Notes: generated by a model from the letters alone, not told the origin. Positions 39,524-48,829 are shown, counted from the first letter of the stretch. The stretch is DNA of 64,000 bases from Massilia sp. NR 4-1 (GCF_001191005.1 NZ_CP012201.1:5332001-5396000), one strand, 5' to 3'. Translations and numbers: made by a program.

Positions 39524-40912
39524 ATGAGCGCCTTGTCCGTGCCCGAAAAATTCAAGCCCTATACCCGGCAATCGATCCAGCAGGCGCGCCAGTGGGAGTG
39601 GCTGCCCTTCGAGTTGCGCGAAGCGGTGCAGGTGGTGTCGCGCGTGCTGCCCTTCCGCACCAATGAATACGTGATGGAGCACCTGATCGACTGGAACAAT
39701 GTGCCGGACGATCCGATCTACCGCCTGACCTTCCCCCACCGCGACATGCTGCAGGAGGATGAATATGCGCGGCTGCGCGAACTGGTGCTGGTGCGGCGCG
39801 ACGAGGAGGAGATCGCGCGCTACGTCCACAGCATCCGCATGCGCATGAATCCCCATCCAGCCGGCCAGATGACGCACAATGTGCCGCGCGTGAACGACGC
39901 GCCGCTCAAAGGCCTGCAGCACAAGTACAAGGAGACCGTGCTGTTCTTCCCCAGCGCCGGCCAGACCTGCCACGCCTACTGCACCTTCTGCTTCCGCTGG
40001 CCGCAGTTCGTCGGCATGGACGACATGAAGTTCGATGCGCGCGAAACGCATGAGCTGGTGGCGTATCTGAAAAGCCATCCCGACGTGACGGATGTGCTGA
40101 TCACCGGCGGCGACCCGATGATCATGAACACGCGTTCGCTGGCCGAATTCATCGAGCCGCTGCTGGCGCCGGAGCTGGCGCATATCCAGAATATCCGCAT
40201 CGGCACCAAGTCGGTGGCGTATTGGCCGCAGCGCTTCGTCAGCGACCGCGACGCCGACGACCTGCTGCGCCTGTTCGAGAAGGTGGTCGCCGCCGGCAAG
40301 AACATGGCCATCATGGGCCATTACAACCACGCCGTCGAACTGCGCCAGGAGATCGCGCAGAAGGCCGTCAAGCGCATCGTCGGCACCGGCGCCACCCTGC
40401 GCATGCAGGGGCCGCTGATCCGCCACATCAACGAAGACCCGAAAAGCTGGGCCGAGCTATGGACCACGGGCGTGCGCCTGGGCGCGATTCCCTACTATAT
40501 GTTCGTCGAGCGCGACACCGGGCCGCGCGAATATTTCCAGCTGCCGCTGGCGCGCGCCCACGAGATTTTCCAGCAGGCCTACCAGATGGTGTCGGGCCTG
40601 TCGCGCACCGTGCGCGGGCCGTCGATGAGCGCCTTCCCCGGCAAGGTGGTGATCGACGGCGTGGCCACCATCGCCGGCGAGAAGGTGTTTGCCCTGCAGT
40701 TCCTGCAGGCGCGCAATGCGGACTGGGTGCGCAAGCCTTTCTATGCCAAGTTCGACGAGAACGCCACCTGGCTCGACCACCTGAAGCCCGCCTTCGGCAA
40801 GGACAAGTTCTTCTTCGAGAGCGACGAAGCGGCGCCCGAACGCAAGGTGATTCCGCTGGCCCTGGCCGCCGCCGCGCGCACCCATGCCGGCAGCCAAAGC
40901 AACGCGGCTTGA
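39524..40912 (+). CDS. Radical SAM protein of the lysine 2,3-aminomutase (KamA) family
   Basis: The protein has 462 residues. The iron-sulfur motif C149-x3-C153-x2-C156 lies in CHAYCTFCFRWPQF, differing from the canonical CRHC form, and ITGGDPMIM and GHYNH follow. The C-terminal PGK segment (MSAFPGKVVIDG) may hold the PLP lysine, normally in a glycine-rich PGGGGK context. The changes suggest a sister group to lysine aminomutase acting on another substrate. CAGGAGACCCGCA precedes the ATG. An MFS gene and an FAH-family gene follow on the same strand. Confidence 0.85.
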   Translation: MSALSVPEKFKPYTRQSIQQARQWEWLPFELREAVQVVSRVLPFRTNEYVMEHLIDWNNVPDDPIYRLTFPHRDMLQEDEYARLRELVLVRRDEEEIARYVHSIRMRMNPHPAGQMTHNVPRVNDAPLKGLQHKYKETVLFFPSAGQTCHAYCTFCFRWPQFVGMDDMKFDARETHELVAYLKSHPDVTDVLITGGDPMIMNTRSLAEFIEPLLAPELAHIQNIRIGTKSVAYWPQRFVSDRDADDLLRLFEKVVAAGKNMAIMGHYNHAVELRQEIAQKAVKRIVGTGATLRMQGPLIRHINEDPKSWAELWTTGVRLGAIPYYMFVERDTGPREYFQLPLARAHEIFQQAYQMVSGLSRTVRGPSMSAFPGKVVIDGVATIAGEKVFALQFLQARNADWVRKPFYAKFDENATWLDHLKPAFGKDKFFFESDEAAPERKVIPLALAAAARTHAGSQSNAA

Positions 40913-41195
40913 GCGCACCATGTCCGATGCCGAAGCCTGCCGCCGCATAGCCGTCGTGCCTGCGAATGCCAACGCTACTGCTGTCGCTACTGCCGCCGCC
41001 GCGTCCGCAGCTGGCGCCGCGCCGTGCGCGCAGCAAGGCAGCGCAGGCGCATCCTCGCCCGCGGCATTCGGCGGCGCGGCAGACGGAGGATGCGCCGCAC
41101 GCGATGGTTTGGCGGGCACCGGCCATCTCGGGCGCGGCGCTGGGCGCCACGCGGCAGCGGATCCGCCGCGCCCGGCGTGCGCAGCGCTGCGCCAG
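40913..41195. other. Gap before the MFS gene
   Basis: This 283-base stretch is open in the MFS frame from an ATG at 40920, but the encoded Ala-rich sequence has no membrane segment, and third-position GC is lower than in real genes here. I see no RNA gene or hairpin. It is either a non-coding spacer or an unusual N-terminal extension. Confidence 0.4.
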
Positions 41196-42455
41196 ATGTG
41201 GCGGGGCAGCGAGCGCGTGCCGGGCACGCTGTCTGGTGCGGCGGTGCTGTTCCTGGTCTTCCTGCCGTTCGCGCTGGGCCATGCGCTATCGAGCCTGCTG
41301 CGTACCGTGAACGCCATCGTCGCGCCGCAGATGATGGCGTCGGTGGCGCTGACCCCGGCCCAGCTGGGCTTTCTCACCAGTGCCTACTTCCTGGCCTTCG
41401 CCCTGTTCCAGCTGCCGGTCGGCGTGCTGCTCGACCGGCAGGGACCGCGCCGCGTGCAATGCGTGCTGCTGCTGGTGGCGGCGGCCGGCACCCTGGCATT
41501 CGCCTGGGGCCAGAGCTTTGCCCAGCTGCTGTGCGCGCGCGCCTTGATGGGCTTCGGCCTGGCTGGTTGCTTCATGGCGGCGGTGAAGGCGGTATCGACC
41601 TGGATCGCGCCGGCGCGCCTGCCTTCGGTGCAAGGCTATCTGATCGCCGCCGGCGGCCTGGGGGCGGCTGCCGCCACGCTGCCGGTACGCCTGGCCTTGC
41701 AGTTTACCGACTGGCGCGGCCTGTTCGTCGGGCTGGCCGCCGCCTGTGCCGTCACCGCGCTCGGCATCCTGCTGCTGGCGCCCGCGCCGCCGGCCGCTGT
41801 GCCCAAACCCTTCAGCTGGAAAGTGTTGGCCGACGTCTATCGCCATCCGGTGTTTCGCGAGACGGCATCGCTGGTGCTGATTCCGCACACCGTCTTCTTC
41901 GGCATCCAGGGCCTGTGGGTGGCGCGCTGGCTGCGCGACGCGGGACACTATCCCGAGCAGGCCGTGGCCTGGCTGCTGTACCTGGCCATGGCGGCCCTGA
42001 TCTTCGGCGCCATCGCGGTCGGCATGTTGACCGAGTGGGCCGCGCGGCGCGGCATAGCGCCGCTGAATGTGGCGGCGGCCGGCATCGCGCTGTTCCTGCT
42101 GGTGCAGTTCGGCTTTGTGTGCAACTGGCAGGGCGGCTACAGCCAGCTGGCGGTGCTGTTCACGCTGGCCGGCACCATCACCGGCATCGAATACGCCATC
42201 GTGGCGCAGGCCATGCCGCCTGCATTGACGGGCCGCGCCGCCACTTGCCTGAACCTGCTGATCTTCCTCGGCGCCTTTGCCGTGCAGGCCGGCTTTGGCC
42301 GGATCGTCGCCTGCTGGCCGCTCGATGCGCAGGGCCGCTACCCCGTTGTCGCCTACCAGGCGGCCTTCTGCGTGCTGCTCTTATTGCAGCTTCCCGGACT
42401 GCTGTTATTCCTGTTGCGCACGCGGCGCGCGAGGAGGGCGCTGGCGATCCAGTAA
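41196..42455 (+). CDS. MFS transporter
   Basis: The protein has 419 residues from this start and about twelve transmembrane segments. The loop 2-3 signature (PVGVLLDRQGPRRV) is present. The start at MWRGSERVPGTLSG gives a normal MFS N-terminus; the in-frame ATG at 40920 would add 92 residues of low-complexity sequence. It lies after the KamA-like gene and 29 bases before the FAH-family gene. The substrate is unknown; co-transport of the KamA substrate or product is speculative. Confidence 0.82.
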   Translation: MWRGSERVPGTLSGAAVLFLVFLPFALGHALSSLLRTVNAIVAPQMMASVALTPAQLGFLTSAYFLAFALFQLPVGVLLDRQGPRRVQCVLLLVAAAGTLAFAWGQSFAQLLCARALMGFGLAGCFMAAVKAVSTWIAPARLPSVQGYLIAAGGLGAAAATLPVRLALQFTDWRGLFVGLAAACAVTALGILLLAPAPPAAVPKPFSWKVLADVYRHPVFRETASLVLIPHTVFFGIQGLWVARWLRDAGHYPEQAVAWLLYLAMAALIFGAIAVGMLTEWAARRGIAPLNVAAAGIALFLLVQFGFVCNWQGGYSQLAVLFTLAGTITGIEYAIVAQAMPPALTGRAATCLNLLIFLGAFAVQAGFGRIVACWPLDAQGRYPVVAYQAAFCVLLLLQLPGLLLFLLRTRRARRALAIQ

Positions 42456-42484
42456 AATGGCGGAGTACAACTCCGAGGAAGACT

Positions 42485-43336
42485 ATGAAACTGGTTCGTT
42501 ACGGCCGTCCCGGCAAGGAAAAGCCTGGCTTAATCGATGAAGAAGGCAAGCTGCGCGACCTGTCCGGCGTGATCGGCGATATCGGCGGCGAGCAGCTGTC
42601 GGACAAAGCCATGCGCAAGCTGGCCAAGATCGCCCCTGAAACCCTGCCCATCGTGCGCGGCAATCCGCGCTTTGGGGTGCCGGTCGCCAAGGTCGGTAAA
42701 TTCATCGGCATCGGCCTGAATTACAAGGACCACGCAGCCGAAGCGGGCCTGCCGGTGCCGAAGGAACCCATCGTCTTCATGAAGGCGATCACCTGCCTGT
42801 CCGGCGCGGACGATCCCATCATGCTGCCGCAAGGCTCGAAGAAGACCGACTGGGAAGTGGAGCTGGGCATCGTCATCGGTACGCGCGCGCGCAATGTGAG
42901 CGAGGCCGAGGCCGAGAAACACATCGCCGGCTACTGCGTGGTCAACGACGTCACCGAGCGCGAATTCCAGCTCGAACGCGGCGGCCAGTGGGACAAGGGC
43001 AAGGGCTGCGACACCTTCGGCCCGGTCGGCCCCTGGCTGGTCACGCGCGACGAGGTGTGGGACGTCAACAAGCTCGATCTCTACCTGGAACTGAACGGCA
43101 AGCGCATGCAGACCGGCAGCACCGAGAACATGATCTTCAAGGTGCCGCAGCTGGTGGCTTACCTGTCGCGCTTCATGACGCTGGAACCGGGCGACATCAT
43201 CGCCACCGGCACCCCGCCCGGCGTGGGCATGGCGCGCAAGCCGAAGCGCTTCCTGAAGAAGGGCGACTTCCTGCGCCTGGGCATCGCCGGCCTGGGTGAA
43301 CAGCAGCAGGACGTGATCGGCTTCCAGCAGTTCTAA
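42485..43336 (+). CDS. Fumarylacetoacetate hydrolase family protein
   Basis: The protein has 283 residues of the FAH fold. GLNYKDHAAEAG and the metal ligands in WEVELGIVIG, with GTPPGVGMARKP near the C-terminus, match the 2-keto-4-pentenoate hydratase/oxaloacetate-decarboxylase/ureidoglycolate-lyase-like branch. The specific reaction cannot be assigned. GAGGAA lies five bases before the ATG. It ends four bases past the convergent aminotransferase stop. Confidence 0.88.
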   Translation: MKLVRYGRPGKEKPGLIDEEGKLRDLSGVIGDIGGEQLSDKAMRKLAKIAPETLPIVRGNPRFGVPVAKVGKFIGIGLNYKDHAAEAGLPVPKEPIVFMKAITCLSGADDPIMLPQGSKKTDWEVELGIVIGTRARNVSEAEAEKHIAGYCVVNDVTEREFQLERGGQWDKGKGCDTFGPVGPWLVTRDEVWDVNKLDLYLELNGKRMQTGSTENMIFKVPQLVAYLSRFMTLEPGDIIATGTPPGVGMARKPKRFLKKGDFLRLGIAGLGEQQQDVIGFQQF

Positions 43337-44670
43337 GCACTGCGCACGCTGGCCAGGGCGCGCTCCAGCGCGTCCTGCAGGCGCGCGACGATCTCGCCCA
43401 GGTCCTTTTCCGTCACGGTAAACGGCGGCGCCAGCAGGATGTGGTCGCCGCGCCGGCCGTCGATCGTGCCGCCCATCGGATACACGATCAGGCCGCAGTC
43501 CATGGCCTTTTCGCGGATCGCCATATGCAGCTTGAGGTCGGGATCGAAGGCATGCTTGCTCTCGCGGTCCTGCACCAGCTCAATCCCCAGCAACAGGCCA
43601 CGGCCGCGGATATCGCCCACATGCGGATGGCCGCCGAACGCATCGCGCAGCATGCGCCGCAGCACGCCGCCGCGCACCGTCACGGCGCCCAGCAGGCAAT
43701 CGCGCCGGATCACCTTTTGCACCGCCAGCGCCGCCGCCGCCGCGATCGGATGGCCGGTATAGGTATGCCCATGCTGGAAAGCGCCGCTGCCGGCGCGCAG
43801 GCATTCGACGATGTGGGTGCGCGCCAGCACCGCGCCGATCGGCGCATAGCCCGCGCCCAAGCCCTTGCCCAGCGTGAGCAGATCGGGCAGCACGCCTTCC
43901 TGCTCGACGGCGTACAGCGTGCCGGTGCGGCCCATGCCGCACATGACTTCATCGGCGATGAACAGGATGCCGTACTTGTCGCACAGCGCGCGCACGCCGC
44001 GCAAATAGCCCGGCGTGGGCGGAATCGCACCGCCCGTCGCGCCCACCACCGGCTCGGCGCAAAAGCCGATCACGCGTTCCGGCCCGGTTTCCAGGATCAC
44101 GTCCTCCAGCTCGCGCAGCAGGCCGGCCGTGTACTCGTGCACATCCTGGCCGGGACAGCGGTCGCGGTATTCATAGCAAGGTGCTACCCGCGCCACCTTC
44201 ATCAACAGCGGCTCGAAATGGCGGCGCCGCCACTCGTTGCCGCCCAGGGCCAGCGCGCCCAGGGTGTTGCCGTGATAGCTTTGGCGGCGTGCGATGAAGA
44301 CGCTGCGGCGCGGCTCGCCGCGCTCGACGAAATACTGGCGCGCCAGCTTGAGCGCCGTCTCGATCGCTTCCGAACCGCCCGAGGTCAGATACACATGATC
44401 CAGGTCGCCCGGCGCGTCCTGGGCCAGGCGCAGCGCCAGATCCTCGGCGACCTCGCTGGTGAAGAAGGCCGTGTGCGCGTAGGCCAGCTTGCCGATCTGC
44501 GCCTGCATCGCCGCCAGCACATCGGGATGGCCGTGGCCCAGCGAGGACACGGCCGCGCCGCCGCTTGCATCGAGATAGAGACGGCCCTCGCTATCGCGCA
44601 GGTACGGGCCGCTGCCGCCGTCGGCGACGGGCGGCGTATGGCGCAGCTGGCGGTGGATAAGATGGCTCAT
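43333..44670 (-). CDS. Class III aminotransferase
   Basis: The protein has 445 residues, PLP-dependent, fold type I. SGGSEAIETALKLARQY binds the cofactor phosphate, FIADEVMCGMGRTG includes the conserved Asp, and LLTLGKGLGAGYAPIGA carries the Schiff-base lysine. It is of the omega-amino acid/aspartate-aminotransferase-like type, possibly acting on beta-alanine, GABA or taurine-like amines. It is divergent from a small AhpD-like gene. Confidence 0.9.
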   Translation of the reverse strand: MSHLIHRQLRHTPPVADGGSGPYLRDSEGRLYLDASGGAAVSSLGHGHPDVLAAMQAQIGKLAYAHTAFFTSEVAEDLALRLAQDAPGDLDHVYLTSGGSEAIETALKLARQYFVERGEPRRSVFIARRQSYHGNTLGALALGGNEWRRRHFEPLLMKVARVAPCYEYRDRCPGQDVHEYTAGLLRELEDVILETGPERVIGFCAEPVVGATGGAIPPTPGYLRGVRALCDKYGILFIADEVMCGMGRTGTLYAVEQEGVLPDLLTLGKGLGAGYAPIGAVLARTHIVECLRAGSGAFQHGHTYTGHPIAAAAALAVQKVIRRDCLLGAVTVRGGVLRRMLRDAFGGHPHVGDIRGRGLLLGIELVQDRESKHAFDPDLKLHMAIREKAMDCGLIVYPMGGTIDGRRGDHILLAPPFTVTEKDLGEIVARLQDALERALASVRSA

Positions 44671-44781
44671 GGTCTCCTCCTATGGTGTTGGAGAGCTGAC
44701 GATAAACCCCGCCGTTAAAGGCGATTTTGATTTTTGCGGTATCGTATGCGTTCTTTTTCGCATTCCTGCCACAGACAGACG

Positions 44782-45333
44782 ATGACAGAACGGCTCGGCC
44801 CCATTCCCTTTGCAGAGATGACAACGGCGCAGCAGGCCGCGGCGCAAGCCGTGATCGCGGGGCCGCGCGGCGCGCTGTACGGCCCCTTCGTGCCGCTGCT
44901 GCGCAGTCCCGAACTGATGGGCTGTGCCCAGCGCCTGGGCGAGTATTTGCGCTACCGCAGCGCCATCGGCACGCGCCTGTCCGAGCTGGCCATCCTGCTC
45001 ACGGCGCGCGCCTGGGACCAGCCGGTGGAATGGGCCATCCACGCCCCGATTGCCGCCGATATGGGCATCCGCGCCGACATCATCGACGCCATCGCCCACC
45101 GCCGCATGCCATCAGGACTGGCTGCCGACGAACAAGCCGTGTACGACTTCTGCACCGAACTCCAGCGCGACAAGCGCGTCAGCGATGCCACCTATGCCGC
45201 CGCGCTCGCGCTCTTCGGCGAACATGGCGTCACCGATTTGACGGGCCTGAACGGCTACTACGCCCTGCTCGCGATGATCATGAACGTGGCCCAAACCCCC
45301 GCCCCCGCCAGCAGCGCCCCGCCTCTGCCATAA
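44782..45333 (+). CDS. Carboxymuconolactone decarboxylase family protein
   Basis: The protein has 183 residues. It has the CMD fold (LGEYLRYRSAIGTRLSELAILLTARAW) but no CxxC pair, which favours a decarboxylase-like or structural role over peroxidase activity. The start is the ATG at 44782; an upstream in-frame ATG at 44734 would lie close to the divergent aminotransferase. The gene is followed directly by a large palindrome. Confidence 0.85.
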   Translation: MTERLGPIPFAEMTTAQQAAAQAVIAGPRGALYGPFVPLLRSPELMGCAQRLGEYLRYRSAIGTRLSELAILLTARAWDQPVEWAIHAPIAADMGIRADIIDAIAHRRMPSGLAADEQAVYDFCTELQRDKRVSDATYAAALALFGEHGVTDLTGLNGYYALLAMIMNVAQTPAPASSAPPLP

Positions 45334-45400
45334 AAAACAGCCGAGCCCGTGTCCGATTTTGGGGTCTGGCCCCAAAATCGGACACAGGCTCGGCTGTTTT
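45334..45400. repeat. Long palindrome with CCGATT core, bidirectional terminator-like
   Basis: Two 31-base arms (outer AAAACAGCCGAGCC, inner GTGTCCGATTTTGGGG and its complement) pair with one mismatch around a five-base loop. T-runs lie on both sides, so it can terminate both convergent genes. A degenerate relative follows at 45434-45480. Confidence 0.75.
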
Positions 45401-45433
45401 CAGCAGACCGGCATGGCTTGCAGCGCTTGAGTT

Positions 45434-45480
45434 CGTGTCCGATTGGTGCCGGGGCACCAGGGGAGACACGGGTTCGGCTG
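45434..45480. repeat. Second, degenerate palindrome of the same family
   Basis: It begins with CGTGTCCGATT and ends with GACACGGGTTCGGCTG, matching the flanks of the element at 45334-45400. The centre is a different hairpin, GGTGCC/GGCACC. A further CCGATT hairpin lies at 50084-50114. Confidence 0.6.
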
Positions 45481-45483
45481 TGA

Positions 45484-46152
45484 TCAGGCGAGGACTTTGC
45501 GCAGCCAGGCGTTGAGGTGCTGGACTTCGTCCAGGCACAGGGAATGCTGCATCGGGTATTCGTGCCATTCAAGCTGGTAGCCGAGGCTGTCCAGCAGCTC
45601 GCGCGTGGCGATGGCGCGCGCGAACGGCACCACCGGGTCCATGCGGCCGTGGGCCAGGAAGATCGGGGTGGCCTGGTTGGCGGCATGGCGCTCGGCGCCG
45701 ATCTTGTCGGCCAGCGGCATATAGCCGGACAGGCACAGCAGGCCGGCCAGCTGTTCCGGGTGGCGCAGGCCGGTCTGCAGGGTCATGGCGCAGCCTTGCG
45801 AGAAGCCGGCCAGCACGATGCGTTGGGCCGGAATGCCGCGCGCCTTTTCGCGCGCGATCAGGGCTTCGACTTCCACCTGCGAGGCGCGCAGGCCGGCTTC
45901 GTCTTCCTGGCGTCCGAGGTCGGTGTGCACGATGTCGTACCAGGAGCGCATCACATAGCCGCCGTTGATGGTCACCGGCATGGTCCTGGCATGCGGGAAA
46001 ATGAAGCGGATGGCCGGCAAGCCTTGCAGGTCCAGCTCGTCGACCAGGGGCACGAAGTCGTTGCCGTCGGCGCCCAGGCCATGCATCCAGATGATAGCGA
46101 CCGTGGGCTGGTCGCCGGTCGTGATTTCGATATTGTCGAGAACTTGGGTCAT
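45484..46152 (-). CDS. Carboxylesterase/phospholipase of the acyl-protein thioesterase type
   Basis: The protein has 222 residues. The alpha/beta-hydrolase elements IIWMHGLGADGNDF, the nucleophile elbow AGFSQGCAM, Asp in HGRMDPVVP and the late His (EYPMQHSLC) match the bacterial carboxylesterase/lysophospholipase family. The start at 46152 lies one base after the moaB/mog stop, with AAGGAA as ribosome site. Confidence 0.92.
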   Translation of the reverse strand: MTQVLDNIEITTGDQPTVAIIWMHGLGADGNDFVPLVDELDLQGLPAIRFIFPHARTMPVTINGGYVMRSWYDIVHTDLGRQEDEAGLRASQVEVEALIAREKARGIPAQRIVLAGFSQGCAMTLQTGLRHPEQLAGLLCLSGYMPLADKIGAERHAANQATPIFLAHGRMDPVVPFARAIATRELLDSLGYQLEWHEYPMQHSLCLDEVQHLNAWLRKVLA

Positions 46153-46153
46153 C

Positions 46154-46759
46154 TTATTCCTTGGGTGGGCGCAGGGCCGATTTGGGACGGAAGGCTGGGC
46201 ACACGGCGGCATGGGTTTCCATATACGGGCCGCCGATCAGGTCGATGCAATACGGCACGGCGGCGAAGATGCCGCCCACCAGCTGCTGGCCGGCGGCGTC
46301 TTTCAAGCCTTCCAGGGTTTCCTTGATGGCCTTGGGCTGGCCCGGCAGGTTCATGATCAGGGCCGCGTGGTCGGCCGTCTCGCGGATCACGGCCAGCTGG
46401 CGCGACAGGATGGCGGTCGGCACGAAGTGCAGGCTGATCTGGCGCATCTGCTCGCCGAAGCCCGGCATTTCCTTGGTGCCCACGGCCAGCGTGGCTTCCG
46501 GCGTGACGTCGCGCCGCGCCGGGCCGGTGCCGCCGGTGGTCAGCACCAGGTGGCAGCGCGCCGTGTCGACCAGCTCGACCAGGGTCGCTTCGATCCGGCT
46601 GCGCTCGTCGGGAATCAGGCGCGTTTCGACGCGGAAGGGCGTGCTCAGCGCGCTGGCCAGCCAGTCCTGCAGCGCCGGGATGCCCTGGTCCGCATACACG
46701 CCGCCGCTGGCGCGGTCGGAGATGGAAACCAGGCCGATCACCAGCGCGGCATCACGCAT
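46154..46759 (-). CDS. mog: Molybdopterin adenylyltransferase (Mog/MoaB type)
   Basis: The protein has 201 residues. TTGGTGPARRDVTPEAT is the MPT-binding signature, and MPGFGEQMRQISL follows. It activates molybdopterin by adenylation for molybdenum insertion. No other moa or moe gene is near. It overlaps the darP stop by a few bases and precedes the carboxylesterase, forming a tight three-gene run. Confidence 0.9.
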   Translation of the reverse strand: MRDAALVIGLVSISDRASGGVYADQGIPALQDWLASALSTPFRVETRLIPDERSRIEATLVELVDTARCHLVLTTGGTGPARRDVTPEATLAVGTKEMPGFGEQMRQISLHFVPTAILSRQLAVIRETADHAALIMNLPGQPKAIKETLEGLKDAAGQQLVGGIFAAVPYCIDLIGGPYMETHAAVCPAFRPKSALRPPKE

Positions 46760-47348
46760 CGTCGTCCTCGGACTCGTCGTCTTCGGCCGGCGCGGCGGCG
46801 GCCTTGGCCTTGGCGTCCAGGTCTTTCAGGATCTGGAAGATTTCGCGGTAAGCCTTGGGCGGCTTGTGCTCGGCCTGCTCCTTGCGCGCATTGCGGATCA
46901 GGGTGCGCAGGTGCTGGGCGTCGAGCTCGGCATGCTCGGCCAGCAGCGTGGTCAGGGCGTTGTCGTCGGCCAGCAGCTTCTCGCGGCGGCGCTCAAGGGC
47001 GTGCAGGGCGGCCGTATCGGCCTTGGAGGCGCCTTTCCAGCCCTCGATGGTGCGCTGGATGGCGGCCACTTCCTCTTCCGTCAGGCTGCGCATCTTCTTG
47101 CCGATGAATTGCATCTGGCGGCGGCGCCCTTCGTGGTTCTTGATGTTTTGGCATTCCAAAATGGCATCCCGCACGTCTTCCGGCATCGGCACCCGCTTGA
47201 CGCGGTCGCGCGGCTGTTCGACCAGTTCCCGGCCCAGGTCTTGCAGGGCGTCGGATTGGCGTTTGAGTTCGGTCTTGGATGGGCGCTCGTATTGTTCCTG
47301 GAATTCGGAGGATTGGAAGCCGACGGCGCCACGGTTTGCATTTGGCAT
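46752..47348 (-). CDS. darP: DarP (YjgA), dual-action ribosomal maturation protein
   Basis: The protein has 198 residues, mostly helical and charged. PSKTELKRQSDALQDLGREL, QNIKNHEGRRRQMQFIGKKMR and YREIFQILKDL match the YjgA/DarP family that assists late 50S assembly. An acidic tail (EDDESEDDDA) ends the protein and overlaps the mog start. It is divergent from pmbA, a common pairing in proteobacteria. Confidence 0.93.
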   Translation of the reverse strand: MPNANRGAVGFQSSEFQEQYERPSKTELKRQSDALQDLGRELVEQPRDRVKRVPMPEDVRDAILECQNIKNHEGRRRQMQFIGKKMRSLTEEEVAAIQRTIEGWKGASKADTAALHALERRREKLLADDNALTTLLAEHAELDAQHLRTLIRNARKEQAEHKPPKAYREIFQILKDLDAKAKAAAAPAEDDESEDDDA

Positions 47349-47379
47349 GATAAGGAAGGCAAGCGTGAACTTGCCTGTA

Positions 47380-47412
47380 AAAACAGTAAACGGCTGCTAT
47401 GATAACTGTTTT
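47380..47412. promoter_or_regulatory. Inverted repeat between darP and pmbA
   Basis: AAAACAGT (47380-47387) and ACTGTTTT (47405-47412) are perfect 8-base arms 17 bases apart. The left arm also overlaps a CTGT-AAAA-ACAG palindrome at 47375-47386. It could bind a regulator of either gene. Confidence 0.4.
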
Positions 47413-47438
47413 AACGCTTAGCCGACCAAAAACCACCC

Positions 47439-48791
47439 ATGAGCGACTCCGTCTTTACCCATAGCCAGGACCAGTTGAAACAGCTTGCCCGCGACGTGTT
47501 AGCGTATGCGCGCGAGAAGGGCGGCAGCGATGCCGCAGTCGAAATCAGCGAAGGCAGCGGCTTGTCGGTCTCGGTGCGCAAGAGCGCCATCGAAACGATC
47601 GAGCAGAATAAAGACAAGGGCATGGGCGTGACGGTCTTCATCGGCAAGAAACGCGGCAATGCCAGCACCTCCGATTTCTCGCCCGCCGCGCTGCGCGCCA
47701 CGGTCGACGCGGCCTATAACATCGCGCGCTTCACGGCCGAGGACGACTGCGCCGGCCTGGCCGACGAAGACATGCTGGAACTGGCGCCGCGCGACCTGCA
47801 GCTGTTCTATCCCTGGACCATCAGCACCGAGCAAGCCGTGGCCCTGGCCCAGCGCGCCGAGGCGGCGGCGTTCGCCGTCGATGCGCGCGTCAGCAATAGC
47901 GAAGGGGCCGGCGTACACGTGCAGCAGTCGCATTTCGTGGCCGCCAATTCGCGCGGCTTCATCGGCGGCTATCCGTATTCGCGCCACACGCTGTCGGTGG
48001 CGCCGATCGCCGGCAAGGGCAAGCATATGCAGCGCGACGACTGGTACAGCTCGGTGCGCGACGCGCGCAAGATGGCCACGCCCGAAGCGATCGGCCGCTA
48101 CGCCGCCGAACGCGCGCTGGCGCGCCTGCATGCGCGCAAGATGAGCACGCGCACCTGCCCGGTGCTGTTCGAGGCGCCGCTGGCGGCCGGCCTGCTGGGC
48201 GCTTTCGTGCAGGCCACCTCGGGCGGCGCGCTGTACCGCAAATCGACCTTCCTGCTCGACAGTCTGGGCCAGTCGGTCTTCCCCTCCCATGTGCAGATCA
48301 AGGAAGACCCGCATGTGGTGGGCGCCGTCGGTTCCGCCCCGTTCGATGAAGAGGGCGTGCGCACCGTCAAGCGCGATGTGGTCAAGGATGGCGTGCTGCA
48401 GGGCTATTTCCTGTCGACCTATTCGGCGCGCAAGCTGGGCATGCAAACCACCGGCAATGCGGGCGGTTCGCACAATCTGTCGCTGACTTCGAGCCTGACC
48501 AAAAAAGGCGACGATTTCGAAGCCATGCTGCGCAAGCTCGGCACCGGCCTGCTGGTCACCGAGCTGATGGGCCAAGGCACCAATTACGTGACCGGCGATT
48601 ATTCGCGCGGCGCCTCCGGCTACTGGGTGGAGAACGGCGTGATCCAGTACCCGGTGGAGGAAATCACCATCGCCGGCAATATGAAGGAAATGTTCCAGCA
48701 GATCGTCGGCGTCGGCAGCGATGTGCTGGTGCGCGGCACCAAGCAGACCGGCTCCATCCTGATCGAGAAGATGGTTGTTGCAGGTAATTGA
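47439..48791 (+). CDS. pmbA: PmbA, metalloprotease-related TldD/PmbA family protein
   Basis: The protein has 450 residues and full family similarity: SVRKSAIETIEQNKDKGMGVTVFIG near the N-terminus, FIGGYPYSRHTLSV and YSRGASGYWVENGVIQYPVEEITIAGN at the end. PmbA (TldE) pairs with TldD in a zinc protease that matures microcin and degrades unfolded peptides; TldD itself is not in this window. It is divergent from darP. Confidence 0.95.
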   Translation: MSDSVFTHSQDQLKQLARDVLAYAREKGGSDAAVEISEGSGLSVSVRKSAIETIEQNKDKGMGVTVFIGKKRGNASTSDFSPAALRATVDAAYNIARFTAEDDCAGLADEDMLELAPRDLQLFYPWTISTEQAVALAQRAEAAAFAVDARVSNSEGAGVHVQQSHFVAANSRGFIGGYPYSRHTLSVAPIAGKGKHMQRDDWYSSVRDARKMATPEAIGRYAAERALARLHARKMSTRTCPVLFEAPLAAGLLGAFVQATSGGALYRKSTFLLDSLGQSVFPSHVQIKEDPHVVGAVGSAPFDEEGVRTVKRDVVKDGVLQGYFLSTYSARKLGMQTTGNAGGSHNLSLTSSLTKKGDDFEAMLRKLGTGLLVTELMGQGTNYVTGDYSRGASGYWVENGVIQYPVEEITIAGNMKEMFQQIVGVGSDVLVRGTKQTGSILIEKMVVAGN

Positions 48792-48829
48792 ACGTTGTAG
48801 CGAAGGAAGGATCGCGCCCGATATTTTGA

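Noticed and set aside
43441..44718. Long + strand frame opposite the aminotransferase
   Set aside because: It is a shadow; PLP-enzyme motifs are on the minus strand.
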